From: Caenorhabditis remanei
Lineage: Eukaryota > Nematoda > Chromadorea > Rhabditida > Rhabditidae
Reading direction: 5' to 3'
Length of the DNA: 64,000 nt
NCBI RefSeq assembly: GCF_010183535.1
Contig: NC_071329.1
Location: forward strand, 18,056,879-18,120,878
Shown here: one piece after another, positions 12,847-24,419 of the stretch
How positions within the stretch are numbered: the stretch's first letter is position 1
Layout: every line of letters starts with the position of its first letter
Notes under the pieces: generated by a model
Seen by the model: the letters and a program-made list of their open reading frames with translations, nothing else
Told to the model about the DNA's origin: nothing
Database searches by the model: none
Program-made: the position numbers and the translations under genes

Positions 12847-14558
12847 ATAAGGGTCTGGAAAACTGCAACTTTTTATCGTATTCAGACAGACAGATGAACG
12901 TTGTAATTTCCGGTTGAAATTGTTCTTTGATAGAAAAAGGGAACAAACAGCAAAGAAAAATTAATTTCGAACGTTCTTTCCGAGAAAAATAACGTGTCTA
13001 GACTTAATTAGCCTCATTTAGCTGGAAATGAGAGTGACCTACAGCGAAGAAAATTGGAAAATAGGGGAAGGATGATAGCGATGATTCCGAAAAAAACACA
13101 ATGAATGAAAAAAACCTTATGGATTTTCCCATGAGGTCTTTTGCCTGAACAGAATGAAAAAAAAAGAGAAGAAGAATGTTTTTTTTTTCCTCAACAAAAA
13201 AAACACAACATAGAGAAAAGAACATATGTGACATATAGTTGTCCCTGAGGTCAAGTCATGCACAAGATAAAAAATGAGAAAAAGTGCATTAAAAAAGATA
13301 GAGAAGGAATGTCGCCGGGTAGGAATAGGGGAAAAGGAGAAAAAAAGAAAAAAAGTTGTCGTGGGGGTTCTTCTCTCTATCCAAAAACATTCATTTGGGT
13401 GATGTAATGAAGGAATGATGGCCATGAGGAAGGCAAAAAATTTAAAATTAATGAGTTTTTGTGTTTTTTGCAAGTGAACACACACACATGATTGATTAGA
13501 ATTAAAAATGGGATCCTATAGAAATTCAAGCGGCGTTTTGAAACCGGATACCGTAGTCATTACTAGAATTTGAAGGAATTGTTTGGTTGCGTAACGCTCT
13601 GGGGTTTCCGAACTATGTAAATATCAACAAAAAGGACAAAAAATCAAAAATTTGGTTTTCTAGGCCACCACTCCAAAATTATGGTTTTTGATGAGCAGGA
13701 CCCTTTGAAAGTGGAAAAACACTACAATTTTTTAAAAACTGGGAAAATCAAGGATTTGGGTTCCTAGGCCACCGACTGTCCTAAAGCAATAAACCTTGTA
13801 AAATCCTGAAAAAAAACTAAAAAACTCGATAGCAAAAAAAAACCGAACAGAGACAAAAGTTTTTCAGCCCCACAAGCCGCCGAACTTTCAAGTGTAGACC
13901 GGAAATTGGATTTTGTTAAAAGTGGTTTTTTGGTATCACACTGGATTCAGTTTTATTTTCGAGTGGGAAAATGGGATTTTTGAGATTATTCTTTGATTCT
14001 CAAATTGTGTGGATTCAAAACATTTCAGTTTCAGAATAACATACCAAATGATCCGGTTTTTGAAATCGCTTATATTGTTTGTGTTTTTAACATGAACTTT
14101 TTTGCTCATTTTTGCGTTTTTTGGCAATTTTCTGTAGTACTTTTCTGTGGTACACTACTAGCCATCCGGCGAAATTGCAGGTATATTTCGAACAGTTTCT
14201 AAAAATGTTCCTTTGAGACCTCGTCACGCCATCAAAACCGGTCACATTTTATTGAAATTACATTCATTTTGTAGATCCAACCTAGCTCTCCATTTTTGTA
14301 GTTGACAACTTTTCGATAGCTCCGCCCACTTTTGAGATATGCGTCTTTAAAGACAGCACCATTTCTTCTCAGGGGGCCAACTTTAAAGGCGCATATCCTG
14401 TGTCAGTGCTAAAAACTGCAAAAAAATTTTCGTTTTTCTGACTAAAATGTAGTTTAAAAACCCATTCCCATGATTTCTTTCTTTCAATTGGGGGCTGAGA
14501 TGGTGGTAGGCTCAAAATGTGCAAAGCAAAGTAATTGGCTCAGTTTACACATTCACAC
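12847..14558. other. Noncoding DNA upstream of the srd-like gene
   Basis: Likely contains the srd promoter. The stretch 13655-13795 is an inverted, diverged copy of the srd intron between exons 2 and 3 (about 12430-12560), including GGCCACCACTCCAAAATTAT. A partial R1 block lies at 14275-14400. No exon was recognised. Confidence 0.45.
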
Positions 14559-14780
14559 CAGAGCTGTGCGAAAAAAAGTTTCCGAAAAATTTTCGAAGAA
14601 CTTTTTTTTCGAAATCTTGGTACCGAAAAAACCGAAAAACTTCGAAAACTTTTTCGAAAAGTTTAGACCGAAAAATTTTTCGCCGTAAATTTTTTACGGA
14701 AAATTTGGCCGGAAAATTTTTCGCCTCAAAATTTTTCGAAAACCACCGAAAAAACCGAAAAAAATTTTCGCACAGCCCTG
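14559..14780. mobile_element. hAT-like MITE, 8-bp TSD ATTCACAC
   Basis: A 222-bp element starting CAGAGCTGTGCG and ending CGCACAGCCCTG. It is flanked by exact 8-bp duplications ATTCACAC at 14551-14558 and 14781-14788. The interior is made of CGAAAAATTTTTCG-type palindromes. CAG...CTG ends with 8-bp duplications fit the hAT superfamily. It has no coding capacity, so it would need a transposase in trans. Confidence 0.85.
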
Positions 14781-14788
14781 ATTCACAC

Positions 14789-15660
14789 AGAAGCACATTT
14801 TTGTAGTGGCGTACAAAAAATAGGGGGCTAGAATGTCATTCTGGACTATTTTTTTGTTTTTAGCATTTCTTTTCGGCGCGTGGCACACATTATTCGGTTC
14901 GTAGTAAATCGCAGACATAGAACTCGTCGAGATCTACATTTTGGTATTTTTCGCAGCTCATAATATTGAGTTTTAAGCGAGTTACCCGGTTTGCAAGTAT
15001 GAACACATAAATAATAACAAATCTCAACAGAAAAAGTTCTTCGAACCTTCATGTTCCAGACACAATGTTGTGAGAATCTGGTGACATGCGTAGTTGGTTC
15101 ATGTTTCATTCATGTTGAGTAAGTAAGTTGTTGAGCATGTTGAATAAGTAAAGAGAAAAACATAAATTAGGCAATTATGGATAATTAAATTAATAAAATA
15201 GAGAAAAAAAAACTAAACACTTATTATCAAGTAGTATGAGAATCTAGCTTTTTTGTTGTGTTATGGAGGAGAGGAGTTCTTGAAAGGGGAGAGCCGAACA
15301 GGAAAAAATAATAAAAATAGATAAAAATAGAAAGTTTTTCAATAAAAAATAGTGGGAGAGCACATGTAGAAAACAGATAATAATAGAATCGTTGAAAACT
15401 TTAAAAATATTGGAAGCTTGCTGAAAATAAAATTGTCCCAATTTCGTCCAAAAGTGCAATAAAACAAAAAGAGAGAGTATGTTCGAAATGACGCTCGTCT
15501 TCTCAGACATCTTCTGAATCTCAGAGGGGAATTCCTTCTTGATTCAATGATTCGATTACATAGAAGGAGCTTATTTTTGTTTAGAGTGCACTTTTATTTA
15601 TAAAAAACTGAGGAGGAAGAGATCAGAGAGATTGAAGCTTGAAAATTTAAGATTTCGCGA
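14789..15660. other. Noncoding AT-rich DNA
   Basis: No exon-like open frame or clear repeat unit was recognised, apart from short AT-rich runs. A minus-strand frame at 15510-15244 is very AT-rich and hydrophobic by composition and is not called. Confidence 0.35.
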
Positions 15661-16445
15661 GAATTTTCGAAATTATCTCAAAAGTGGGCGGAGCTATCAA
15701 AAAGTTATCAACTACAAAAATAAAGAGCGACTTTTGATCTACAAGATAAAATAAACTAAAAACAGAAAAAATCAAAAACTAAAAAGAATTGACCCCTAGC
15801 GGGATCGAACCAGGCTTGGTCGGAGTCGGAGAATCGGATAATCCGATTCTCCGATTCTCCGACTTTTTTCGGAGAATTTCTTCGTCGGATAATTCTCCGA
15901 CTTTTTTTTTCGGAGAAATTATCCGAAATTCTCCGATTCTCCGAAAAAAAAGTCGGAGAATTTCGGAGAATACCGAAGACGACGACACTCAAAACCCTGT
16001 TTTTGTTGTATTTTCACTGGTAAAAGCTTTGAATGATGATTAAGCATGTTTTAGAAAGGTGAATTCTGAAAAACGCAACAGAAAATCCCTTTTAGAAGCA
16101 TTTTTGGGGACATTTTTGGATTCTCCGAAATTCTCCGAAATTCTCCGATTCTCCGAGAAAAAAAGTCGGAGAAAATTTCGGATATCCGATTCTCCGACTT
16201 TTTTTTTCGGAGAAAAAGTCGGATATCCGATTCTCCGACTTTTTTTTTCGGAGAAAATTTCGATTCTCCGATTCTCCGAAAATTTTTCTCCGACCAAGCC
16301 TGGATCGAACCCTGGTACCCATTCTCATAGTGGTCCACCTTGACCAAAATCTTCTCGGCCAAATTTTTGCTAAAAGTGTGATTTCCGACATAGAAAATTA
16401 GGTTTTGAGTAGTTTTTGACGTCAGAAATGAAATAGCTATCGTCG
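15661..16445 (-). repeat. R1 copy split by an insertion
   Basis: The reverse R1 block (AAAGTGGGCGGAGCTATC) ends at 15810 inside the tRNA-like part. It resumes at 16303 with GATCGAACCCTGGTACCC and the reverse of GGTGCACC. The break lies inside the B-box sequence, caused by the 492-bp element at 15811-16302. Confidence 0.75.
15811..16302. mobile_element. hAT-like MITE, 8-bp TSD GATCGAAC
   Basis: A 492-bp element with ends CAGGCTTGGTCGG and CCGACCAAGCCTG and exact 8-bp duplications GATCGAAC at 15803-15810 and 16303-16310. Both arms consist of iterated GGAGAATC/GATTCTCC units forming many small palindromes around a unique centre of about 140 bp. The long open frames across the arms arise from the repeat and are not genes. 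Confidence 0.87.
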
Positions 16446-16469
16446 CTATGATTTTATACTGAAACTCAC

Positions 16470-16638
16470 CCAAAATCAGCGCAATAATATCCGAAATTGC
16501 CAAACTGAAAAAATAATAATTCGTCGGATTATGCATTGACTTATTCGCCACAATCACAATACACGTGCAAACATTTCCAAACAATCCCAACAGGAATACG
16601 GTAGCGTAGATGATGACGGTGGGGATCACCACGGCTGC
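16470..16638 (-). pseudogene. Orphan copy of the GPCR TM1-TM2 exon
   Basis: 169 nt, the same length as exon 2 of the GPCR gene at 6704-6872 and almost identical, with both splice signals intact. The one residue difference I see changes YYLFSLA to YYFFSLA. The copied tract also includes intron flanks, to about 16440 and 16730. No other GPCR exon is nearby, so it looks like a dispersed exon fragment. It could add noise or an alternative exon only if a transcript spans it. Confidence 0.8.
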
Positions 16639-16734
16639 CTGAAAATAAGCTGGTTTTGAAACGGATCCCGTTTTTTTTCGAATGTTTCAAAACTAAAAAA
16701 CAGCTCTAACTTTTTCAGTTTTTGAATATTTATC

Positions 16735-17700
16735 TTTACTAATAATATTCAACAGATCCGTGTGTCCGTTTAATTGTCGCCGATCATAACTCCCTCCGTA
16801 CTGGACCGATTTTAATGAAACCTGGATAGATAGATTTAAATTTATAAAAAAACTGATTTCCATCATTGGGTCATCTGCAATTTACGTTTTCAAGACGAAA
16901 TTTAGCGAAATGTTCAACTAGGAAAGTTGGTGCAATGGTACATCATATTTGCATTTTTATTTGACAGAGGACTGTGTTGAAAATGACAGGAAAAATTAGA
17001 AACAAAGATTGATTGATATAACAAGATTTTCAAAAAAAAGACAAAAAAAACTTTTCTGACCTCCACAAAAGTTTAGGCCATTGAACATACATGAGTCTTA
17101 TTTTTTGTCTTTTTTTTTGAAAATCTTGTTATATCAATCAATTTTTGTTTCTAATTTTTCCTGTCATTTTCAACACAGTCCTCTGTCAAATAAAAATGCA
17201 AATATGATGTACCATTGCACCAACTTTCCTAGTTGAACATTTCGCTAAATTTCAACAGGAAAGCGTAAATTGCAGATGACCCAATGATGAAAATCAATTG
17301 TTTTATAAACATAAATTATGTTCCAATCATACTCTCTTAATTTTATGATGCTGTCCTTAATATTTCCGTTCGAATGATTCAATTCAGAGAAAAATTTCAA
17401 AAAATCAAAAATTCAAACTTTTTCAAATATTTTTTTTGTAGTATGATCGAAAACTGTGTTGGGACTGAAGTAAAATGATATGATTCAATAAAAAATTTCA
17501 AAAAACCATTGTTTCGGAACCATAAAAATGATTTACCGGAGGGCTCGAAAATTAAAATCGCATTTTTTCCCATACTTCCCATAAAAACCGTTCTTGGGTC
17601 CTAGAGATACAAGTAGGGACAGCATGTTTCTGATACCAAATTTTATGTAGATTTCGAATTTCAAATAAAAAACGCTGTCTTGTCGGGTCACTGCCGAGAT
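16735..17700. repeat. Repeat with ACTAATAATATTCAACAG edge and internal inverted repeat
   Basis: Begins TTTACTAATAATATTCAACA followed by GATCCGTGTGTCCG, an edge shared with 43858 (+), 29690 (-) and in part 38655 (+). An inverted repeat occupies about 16855-17300 (arms about 190 bp). The stretch 17340-17700 is homologous to 46310-46740 and, inverted, to 47100-47490. Multi-copy noncoding transposon-like sequence of unknown class. Confidence 0.55.
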
Positions 17701-20207
17701 CTTTATCCTCCCCCAACTCTTCAATAATACCCCGTTGGTATGGTCGGTTCAAATGGGCGGGGCTTAGGGCGCCAAAACGTGTCGTTTCGCGTGTTAAATT
17801 TTTTGTCCCAAAGTTTGGTCGTTAATAACTTGCTTCATTTTTAACCATTTTTTCAGATTTTTTTTTGATAATTAGCAATTTGCTGTCCCATCATTCTTGG
17901 TAAATTTTGTGATGATACCATTATTGGTGGCCGAGCTATGAGCCGTAGAGTGAAAGTCATTTTTTTCGGGTTTCAAAAAATGGTGTTTTTTAATAGTTTT
18001 TTTTACTTTCCCTGTTTGGTGTGGAATTATTTTGACACCTATGACTGACAAAAGTATATAAGTTTGTAGAGGAAGAACTTGGCTAAGTGGAGAAAAAAAA
18101 ATTATATTGATACCTCATTTCAAAAATTTTTTATACGTGGCAAAGTGGAAAAAACCCAATAACGCAGAAAATATGTCCCAAAGTTTGGTCGTTAATAACT
18201 TGCTTCATTTTTAACCTTTTTTCAAGATTCTTTTTTTGCCAAATAGCAAATCGATGCCCCATCAGTTTTGCAAAATTTGGTAGTGATACCATTCATGACA
18301 GCTGAGTGATGAGGTCATAAGTGAAATTCATTTTTTTGGCTTGAAAATTCTCGATTTTTTTACTTTCCTTCTTATATCTCGAGTTGTTTTGTAGATTTTC
18401 ACTTGAAACTTGACGAGTATATGTAAAATTATTTGGGGAAAACAGTAAAATAAAAAGATTTCCAATCGGAAAGACCGTCTTCCCAGGACACCCCGTCAAA
18501 CACCAAAAACACCCAAAAAAGACGACTTGCCGACCGCTTCCGCTCATTTCTTCCGGCGTCTGTAGTGCGCGTAGTTTTGGGAAATTATTGGTTCTGACAA
18601 AAATATATGACGTAGAAAAAAAATCTGAACAAACTGATATAAAATTTGTAATACTTTTAGTGAAAAAAATGTTCAGGAGGCGGTTTTTTAGGGGTTTTTG
18701 GCCCGCACTGAAAAATTTTTCCACTAAAAATGTTTTGCTTTTTTGATATGTTGGTCAACTTTCACCTAAATCGATCCGGTGGGAGCTGAGCTGTGGAGAA
18801 AACAGCTTTTGCACTGAGATTTCGGTCTGGGGCGCGTTTGGCGCTTTTTTCTAATTTGCTTTTGAAGACCCGGGAATCATTATTAACATGGGGAAACAGA
18901 GCCGAAGGTCCGGTTATACTCTGGACCAGGGCCGCAGGCCCTGAAACTCTTGAAAACTTGGGAGAACAAGGCCGAGGCCCGGGGCCGCAGGCCCTAAAAC
19001 TGTGGAAGACACTGGAAACCATGAAAGCACATGGGGTTCTTTGACCATCAGTTCAATAAAATCAGAATATTGCCATGACGTCATATGTGTCCCCACAGGG
19101 TGGTAGATTTATAATTTTGCCGTGGTGGGTTTCAGATGTGTCCCCACAAGGTGATAGCCCACTGATAAACTTCAAAAGCCTCGCGCCTACGGCACCCCAA
19201 CCTCTAAACTTCAAAACCTTGTAACTCGGCTCAAAATTATCGTACAGACTTGGTTTTACTACCATTCGAAAGCTCTTCACTTACTCTTTGCTTGGATCAC
19301 ATAAAATCAAAAAAGTCAATTAACTTGCTTCAAAATGGTCGTAGAACAAAAATTCAAAGCTTGCTAAGCACTGCGCGTGGGGCGTAGCCCCACCTAGCGG
19401 AGCCCGCCGGGAGGCGGGGGACGCTTGTCCACCACCTTCTTTCCCAATGGGTAGTAGGTATGGCTGGGCCAAAAAAAGTGGGCGGGGCTTAAGCGCGTGT
19501 AGATAATTTTGTTTTTTGCTTTGGCCAGTGTAACTTTGTTCAAACTTTATATTTTTTGATAACTTTTTTTTAGCTTCTTAGCTAATAACTTTTTCTTACT
19601 TTTTGCCAAATTCCATATTTCTGGAGAGGAAAAGAGCAGAGTTATGCTCAGAAATAGGCGAAAAAAGCGACAAAAAAATGTCAAGATTTTGTTCCACTTT
19701 TGAACCATTAATAACTTTCCCGATTCTCGATGAAATTTTGATTTTATTTTTTTGAAAGATAGGAATTTTTCGGGGCAATCTTTTATTAAAAACCCCCTTT
19801 TTGAGATTCTATACTTTTAAACGAGTTATAATCGATAGAATGGAGGCAACTTTTTATTTTGAGAAAATTTTCGGTTTTTTGATTTTTCGGTTTTTTTGCT
19901 TCACCTCGATTATCTCGAGTTCCGCCCGATATTTTTTATATAAATTGGTAACTAGACGTAAAATTAGAGACGGGAAATCACTTTTTTACGTCAAATTTCT
20001 AACTTGAAGCACCCCCCGTCCGGTACGGCCGGTGGTCTGCTGAAAAACAGAAAAAAACGCCTTGCTGTAGTCGGTCTCCACCGGACTGTTTTGGCTGTCC
20101 TGAAAATTTTTTGTACTAAAGTTGTTCTGATTTTTTGATATGTTGGTCAAATCGGAATTATCTAATGGAATATCAAGTCTCAGCCAAAACGGCCCAGTGA
20201 GAGCTAA

Positions 20208-21166
20208 CATGGAATGACTCCCGACTGGCTCCACAAAAGTTGTGATTTTTTAGCTCATTTGATAGATTCTGCGAGAAAAATGACCAATCTAAGAGCTTTT
20301 CCGGTGACTGGACCTAATTTTCGAGATTTTCAGATTTTTAGAAAATCAATTTTTTTTCAAAAAATTTTTTTCATCATTTTTTTTCTCAATGTTTTCCTAT
20401 CTGGCGAACAAAGCAAAAACAAGCGAAAAGTAGAAAATTTCATAGGCTTTTTTATAGGCTATGAAAATTTTTTTGTTCATGTCCCTACTTTCACCAGACC
20501 CCCGAAAACTGAGAGTGAAAAAAAAATAATTTTTTCTGTGAAGTTGTTGGGCTGTTTTAAAATGCTTTAAAAAATAGAAAAACTCATGCAAACAAATTTT
20601 TCGAAAAAAAATTTGGGGGTAATCGCGAAAAAAAAAGAAAAAAATTTTGTTGAAAATTTTGGTTTTTCAAAATTTTGATGGGTATAGGGAATATGTCATT
20701 TCTTCTGTTTATGCTCTGAAAACGTTAGTATATTTAAAGAAATTGATAACCACAAACTTTTAAAACCAGTATCAAAAGGTTTGAATGTTTGCTGAACAGT
20801 TTCCAATTCGTAGCAGAGGCTCATAAAATGCATTCTTTTGAGGTGGTGAAAATTTCAAAAGCTTGCAACGTGCTTTAAACGTCAGATAAACGACTTTTGC
20901 TTTAAAAACATGCTTAAAATAGAAGAATTTAAAAAAATTTTCTACTTTTCGCTTGTTTTTGCTTTGTTCGCCAGATAGGAAAACATTGAGAAAAAAAATG
21001 ATGAAAAAAATTTTTTGAAAAAAAATTGATTTTCTAAAAATCTGAAAATCTCGAAAATTAGGTCCAGTCACCGGAAAAGCTCTTAGATTGGTCATTTTTC
21101 TCGCAAAATCTATCAAATGAGCCAAAAATCACAACTTTTGTGGAGCCAGTCGGGAGTCATTCCATG
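20208..21166. mobile_element. Foldback element, 3-bp TSD TAA
   Basis: A 959-bp element with TIRs of about 215-220 bp starting CATGGAATGACTCCCG (20208-20430 and about 20945-21166). It is flanked by TAA at 20205-20207 and 21167-21169. Removing element and one TAA restores the sequence expected from the other copies of the host repeat. A TWA duplication fits the PIF/Harbinger superfamily; no transposase is present. Confidence 0.8.
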
Positions 21167-21193
21167 TAAGCTGTGGAGAAAACGTGTTTTTTG

Positions 21194-21589
21194 CAGACTT
21201 GTCACGGGCCGGGCCGGGCCGGGCCGGGCCGGGCCAAAATCAGGAAAAATCTCGGCCCGGCCCGGCCCGGCCCGGCCCGGCCCGGCCCGGCCCGTAGCCC
21301 GGCCCGGCCCGTAGCCCGGCCCGGCCCGCTCGGCCCGTTTTGAAACAGTTTTTGAAACATTTTTGAAAATTTGATGTTTTTTTGGAAAATTTTGGAAAAT
21401 TTTTGAAATTTTTGGAAAAAAGTATAGTTTTCGAGTAAACATTTAAAATTGAATCAAAATGTGAATATGTATGATAATTTAAGCATTTTTACTCTTTTTT
21501 TTCGAAAAATTTCAAAAAAAAATTGGTAAAAATAGGTACCCATTTTTGAATCCGGGCCGACCGGGCCGGCCCGATTTTTGACAAGTCTG
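21194..21589. mobile_element. hAT-like MITE made of GGGCC repeats, 8-bp TSD
   Basis: A 396-bp element with ends CAGACTTGTC and GACAAGTCTG and exact duplications GTTTTTTG at 21186-21193 and 21590-21597. The left part is a long run of GGGCC/GGCCC units, strikingly GC-rich in AT-rich surroundings. The right end carries CCGGGCCGACCGGGCC. Confidence 0.88.
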
Positions 21590-21723
21590 GTTTTTTGCTT
21601 ATATCGCTTAGCTCTGGAGTGTCTTGTGTCCGGCTAATATGGTTTTTTGATATGTGTTAGCCAGGAAAATTATCTAGGGGGAGAAAAAAACAGATTCTAA
21701 AAATATTGATGTGATTTTTCTTA

Positions 21724-22035
21724 TCAGGAAGTCGGAAGTAGGAAGTCGGAAGTAAAATTTCTTATCCGGAAGTCGGAAGTAAAAAAAACACCCGGAAGTC
21801 GGAAGTCGGAAGTAGATTTTCTCGCAAAGATTCAAAAACTCCTTGAAAAAGTTCATAAAATTCGAGAAAATCAGTAGAAAATTAGTTTTTGGCTGAAGAA
21901 AAGCCTATTTTCTGTCCTTTTAGGCCATTTTTCCATGTATTTCTGCGAAATTTACTTTTCCGAAATTTCACCGTTATGTAATGACAAAAGTCGGAAGTAA
22001 AATTCCTTATCCGGAAGTCGGAAGTCGGAAGTCAG
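21724..22035. mobile_element. GGAAGTC-repeat element, probably truncated
   Basis: Arms of iterated GGAAGTCGGAAGT units at 21727-21815 and 21988-22035 surround a 170-bp centre. The unit matches the interior of 37008-37212, but clean terminal repeats and a target duplication were not found. Its right edge abuts and truncates the retroelement reading frame. Confidence 0.55.
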
Positions 22036-23503
22036 AGGAAATGCTCAATTAAACAGCAGAGTACAGTTTGTAACTGATAAAACTATTGAAGCAAGTCACC
22101 ACGAATTCAATAAAATTTATCGGAAACTTTGTGAACTCCAAAATACTCAAATTGAAATTACTAGAAACCTTCTCACCATTGATCCAACACTTGGAATGAG
22201 ATCACTGCTCAAAAGGAGTGACATCGTCGCAAAACGTGCTGGTGAAGTTTACATGGTAAACCAATGTAGACAAATTGAACCGGAAAAGATTCATTATGAC
22301 CACAAAGTGGCAGGAAAATGCTACATTGATACCCCAGTAACAGTTCAGAATCAAACTTGGTTTATTGCACCAGGTACGCAAAGAGATCTGATCAAGGAAA
22401 GTTCAGAAGTGTCATGTGATGAAGTCACTTTGGCAATTTACAAGGATAACGAGGGAAACTGGAGAAGTCGGAATGGAATCGCTAATGTACGAAATGTACC
22501 AGTTAGCATAACAAAATCCGTGGAAAAATGGAATTTAACCCTTTCGGGACCACCAGTGTTTGCAAAATTGACAAACATTGAAAACCCAACAATGTACCTA
22601 GCTACATGGACAAATGCTCTGAGAAATTTGAGAAAAAATCAACTCGAATTAATCCAAAGTCTGAAAGATGGAGGATTTGACTCAAAAGAGTTCAAGAAAA
22701 TTTTGGAAAACGGAGCGGAGAAGGTCCATAGCATAGCGGGAGAAATTGCAGAGAACATCGAAAAGGGAGCATCTTACATCCGTGAAAAAGTAATAGAAAT
22801 CGTCAAAACAGTCGTAATCCCAATCGGAATGTGTTTCATTTTGCTATTGGCATTATACACGGCACTGAAAATCTATTACGGAAAACACGCGTCAAGAAAA
22901 GCCCTTATCGAATTTGCAAAAGTTGCTAGAAAAGCACCACCAATGGTTCGAAATGCCATGAGAAGAATGAGACCCGAAATCAATAATATCCAGGTTGATT
23001 ACGAAGATGACGAAGAAGATCCAATGGAACTACAAACATTCCAAACCAACCGAAAACATTCGGAAATCACAATCCCGGAAGTATATTCAATTCTCACTAT
23101 GGAAGGAAAAAATTATCTTCCGTACATTCCAATTCACCTAAACGGAGTTCCCGTGGTAGCACTATTGGATACAGGAGCATCTGTGTCACTAGTAGCGGAA
23201 CGTGTAATTGAGAAGTTGGGATTGGGAAACAGAGTTCAACAGTCAAAATGCACTGCAAAAGTTGCTAATGGAACACAAATGACGTTCTTAGGAAAAATTT
23301 AATTAGCTGTAACGGTGGGAGTAAAAACATTATCACACCAATTGCTAATTGTTAAGAACGGAGAAGCACCTGCCCCATGTTTGTTAGGAATTGATTTCAT
23401 CACCCTAATGAGTGAAAAAGGATGGCATACAATTCTCGTTATAAGGAAAAGATATGTCTTAATCGGAGGAGCTACCGTCAACTTGTTGAATCCAGACGAA
23501 CTG
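22036..23503 (+). pseudogene. Env-like membrane protein fused to aspartic protease (fragment)
   Basis: The frame is open from the left break through the first ATG at 22196, so the true N-terminus is lost. Residues count from that ATG. About 1-200 are a cysteine-containing ectodomain (VNQCRQIE, GKCYID, VSCDEV). A hydrophobic helix follows at about 208-232 (IPIGMCFILLLALYTALKIY), then a basic tail. At about 306-330 there is a retroviral-type protease motif, LLDTGASVSLVAE. An in-frame TAA at 23300-23302 breaks the frame, which then continues to the 23504 insertion. The ectodomain pattern reminds me of chuvirus/class-III-type glycoproteins captured by retroelements; this is weak and unaligned. 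A membrane protein upstream of protease is unusual, since env normally lies 3' of pol. Confidence 0.6.
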
Positions 23504-24419
23504 CTCAGGTATTTTTGGGCAAGGGTTGGGCAACGAAACGACCGATTGGGCCATGTGGCCCGTGAATAGGGCACAGTGCCCACAAAAAGGGCCACATGGC
23601 CCAGTGGGCGCAAGTTGGGCACAGGTTGGGCCACAGGTTGAGAGATAGGAAATACTTGGTGGATGTGGGCACAGGTTGGGCGCTTGGTGAGGATGGATGG
23701 GCACAGGATGGGCACGGAGTGGGCACAAGTTGAGAAATGGCGCTCTACTGCACACTCTGATTTTTCGCCACGATTTTTCTTATTTATTTCGTTTCTTTTT
23801 CATTTTTATCGTCCTCTTATCTAATGCTACTAATTTCGCACAGAAAATGAAACAAATCTAAACTCGTCTTAACAGGTAAGACAGTATTTTTTATTATTCT
23901 TTGTTTATTTCTGGTGAAATTTCAGATGAACAAAAAATTATTTCAACAACACGAGAATCATCACCAACTACGCTCTCCAGCTGCTCATTTTCTTCTATCT
24001 TTAATTTTTTTTCATTTACTCTGAATTTTTTGTTGTAATTTGTATATTTGTAGTTTTCACGAAAAATTATTTCCTTGTCCTGTATCCCTATGTTCCATCT
24101 TCTAGTTTGACCAATTTCAGCTTATATGTATTATCCTATTACTTCCCATAATTATTGAAATAATTGTTTTGTGTTTGAATTTGACAAATAAATAGTAGGA
24201 TAGTTTAAAAATGTGTAATCTTGTTAATTATTGTGGTTAATGGGAAGGAGCAAAGGGAGCTGAATGCTGCGCGTTGAACCGAATTTCGGCACTTTGCCCA
24301 CGAAATGGGCCATGTGGCCCAGAATATGGGCATGATGGCCCGCGCAGGGTGGGCCATACTGCCCATTTGGTGGGCCACATGGCCCATTTCGTGGGCAAAG
24401 TGGCCCAAAAATACCTGAG
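23504..24419. mobile_element. Nonautonomous TIR element inside the retroelement
   Basis: A 916-bp insertion with ends CTCAGGTATTTTTGGGC and its exact complement. A 2-bp TG flanks both sides (23502-23503 and 24420-24421). Removing 918 bp keeps the retroelement frame, which supports these borders. The arms contain many GGGCCACATGGCCC-type palindromes; the centre (about 23760-24270) is AT-rich and unrecognised. Superfamily not assigned. Confidence 0.75.

Larger units (their letters stand above)
17701..21692. repeat. Left arm of 16-kb inverted composite
   Basis: Starts at CTTTATCCTCCCCCAACTC and ends near GGGGGAGAAAAAAACAG. The same 2.6-kb sequence lies in reverse at about 31172-33840, and a partial third copy runs forward at 44640-46180. 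Landmarks are GC-rich hairpin phrases (GGGCCGCAGGCCCTGAAAC near 18930), a GC block near 19370-19420 and TTGATATGTTGGTCAA near 18750. This arm is interrupted at 20208 and 21194 by two elements with clean target duplications. Open frames in it are not conserved between copies, so no gene is called. Confidence 0.75.

Noticed and set aside
15756..16632. Long open frames across the GGAGAATC-repeat element, including one joined to the GPCR exon copy
   Set aside because: Reading is open because the repeat lacks stops in several frames; translations are low-complexity and exist on both strands.
18293..18724. Frames of 85-143 codons in the composite arms
   Set aside because: The three copies (left, right and 44.6-46.2 kb) do not keep a common reading frame and differ by indels.
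21113..21442. GC-rich tract as a CpG island or promoter
   Set aside because: It is the GGGCC arm of a small transposon with a clear 8-bp duplication.
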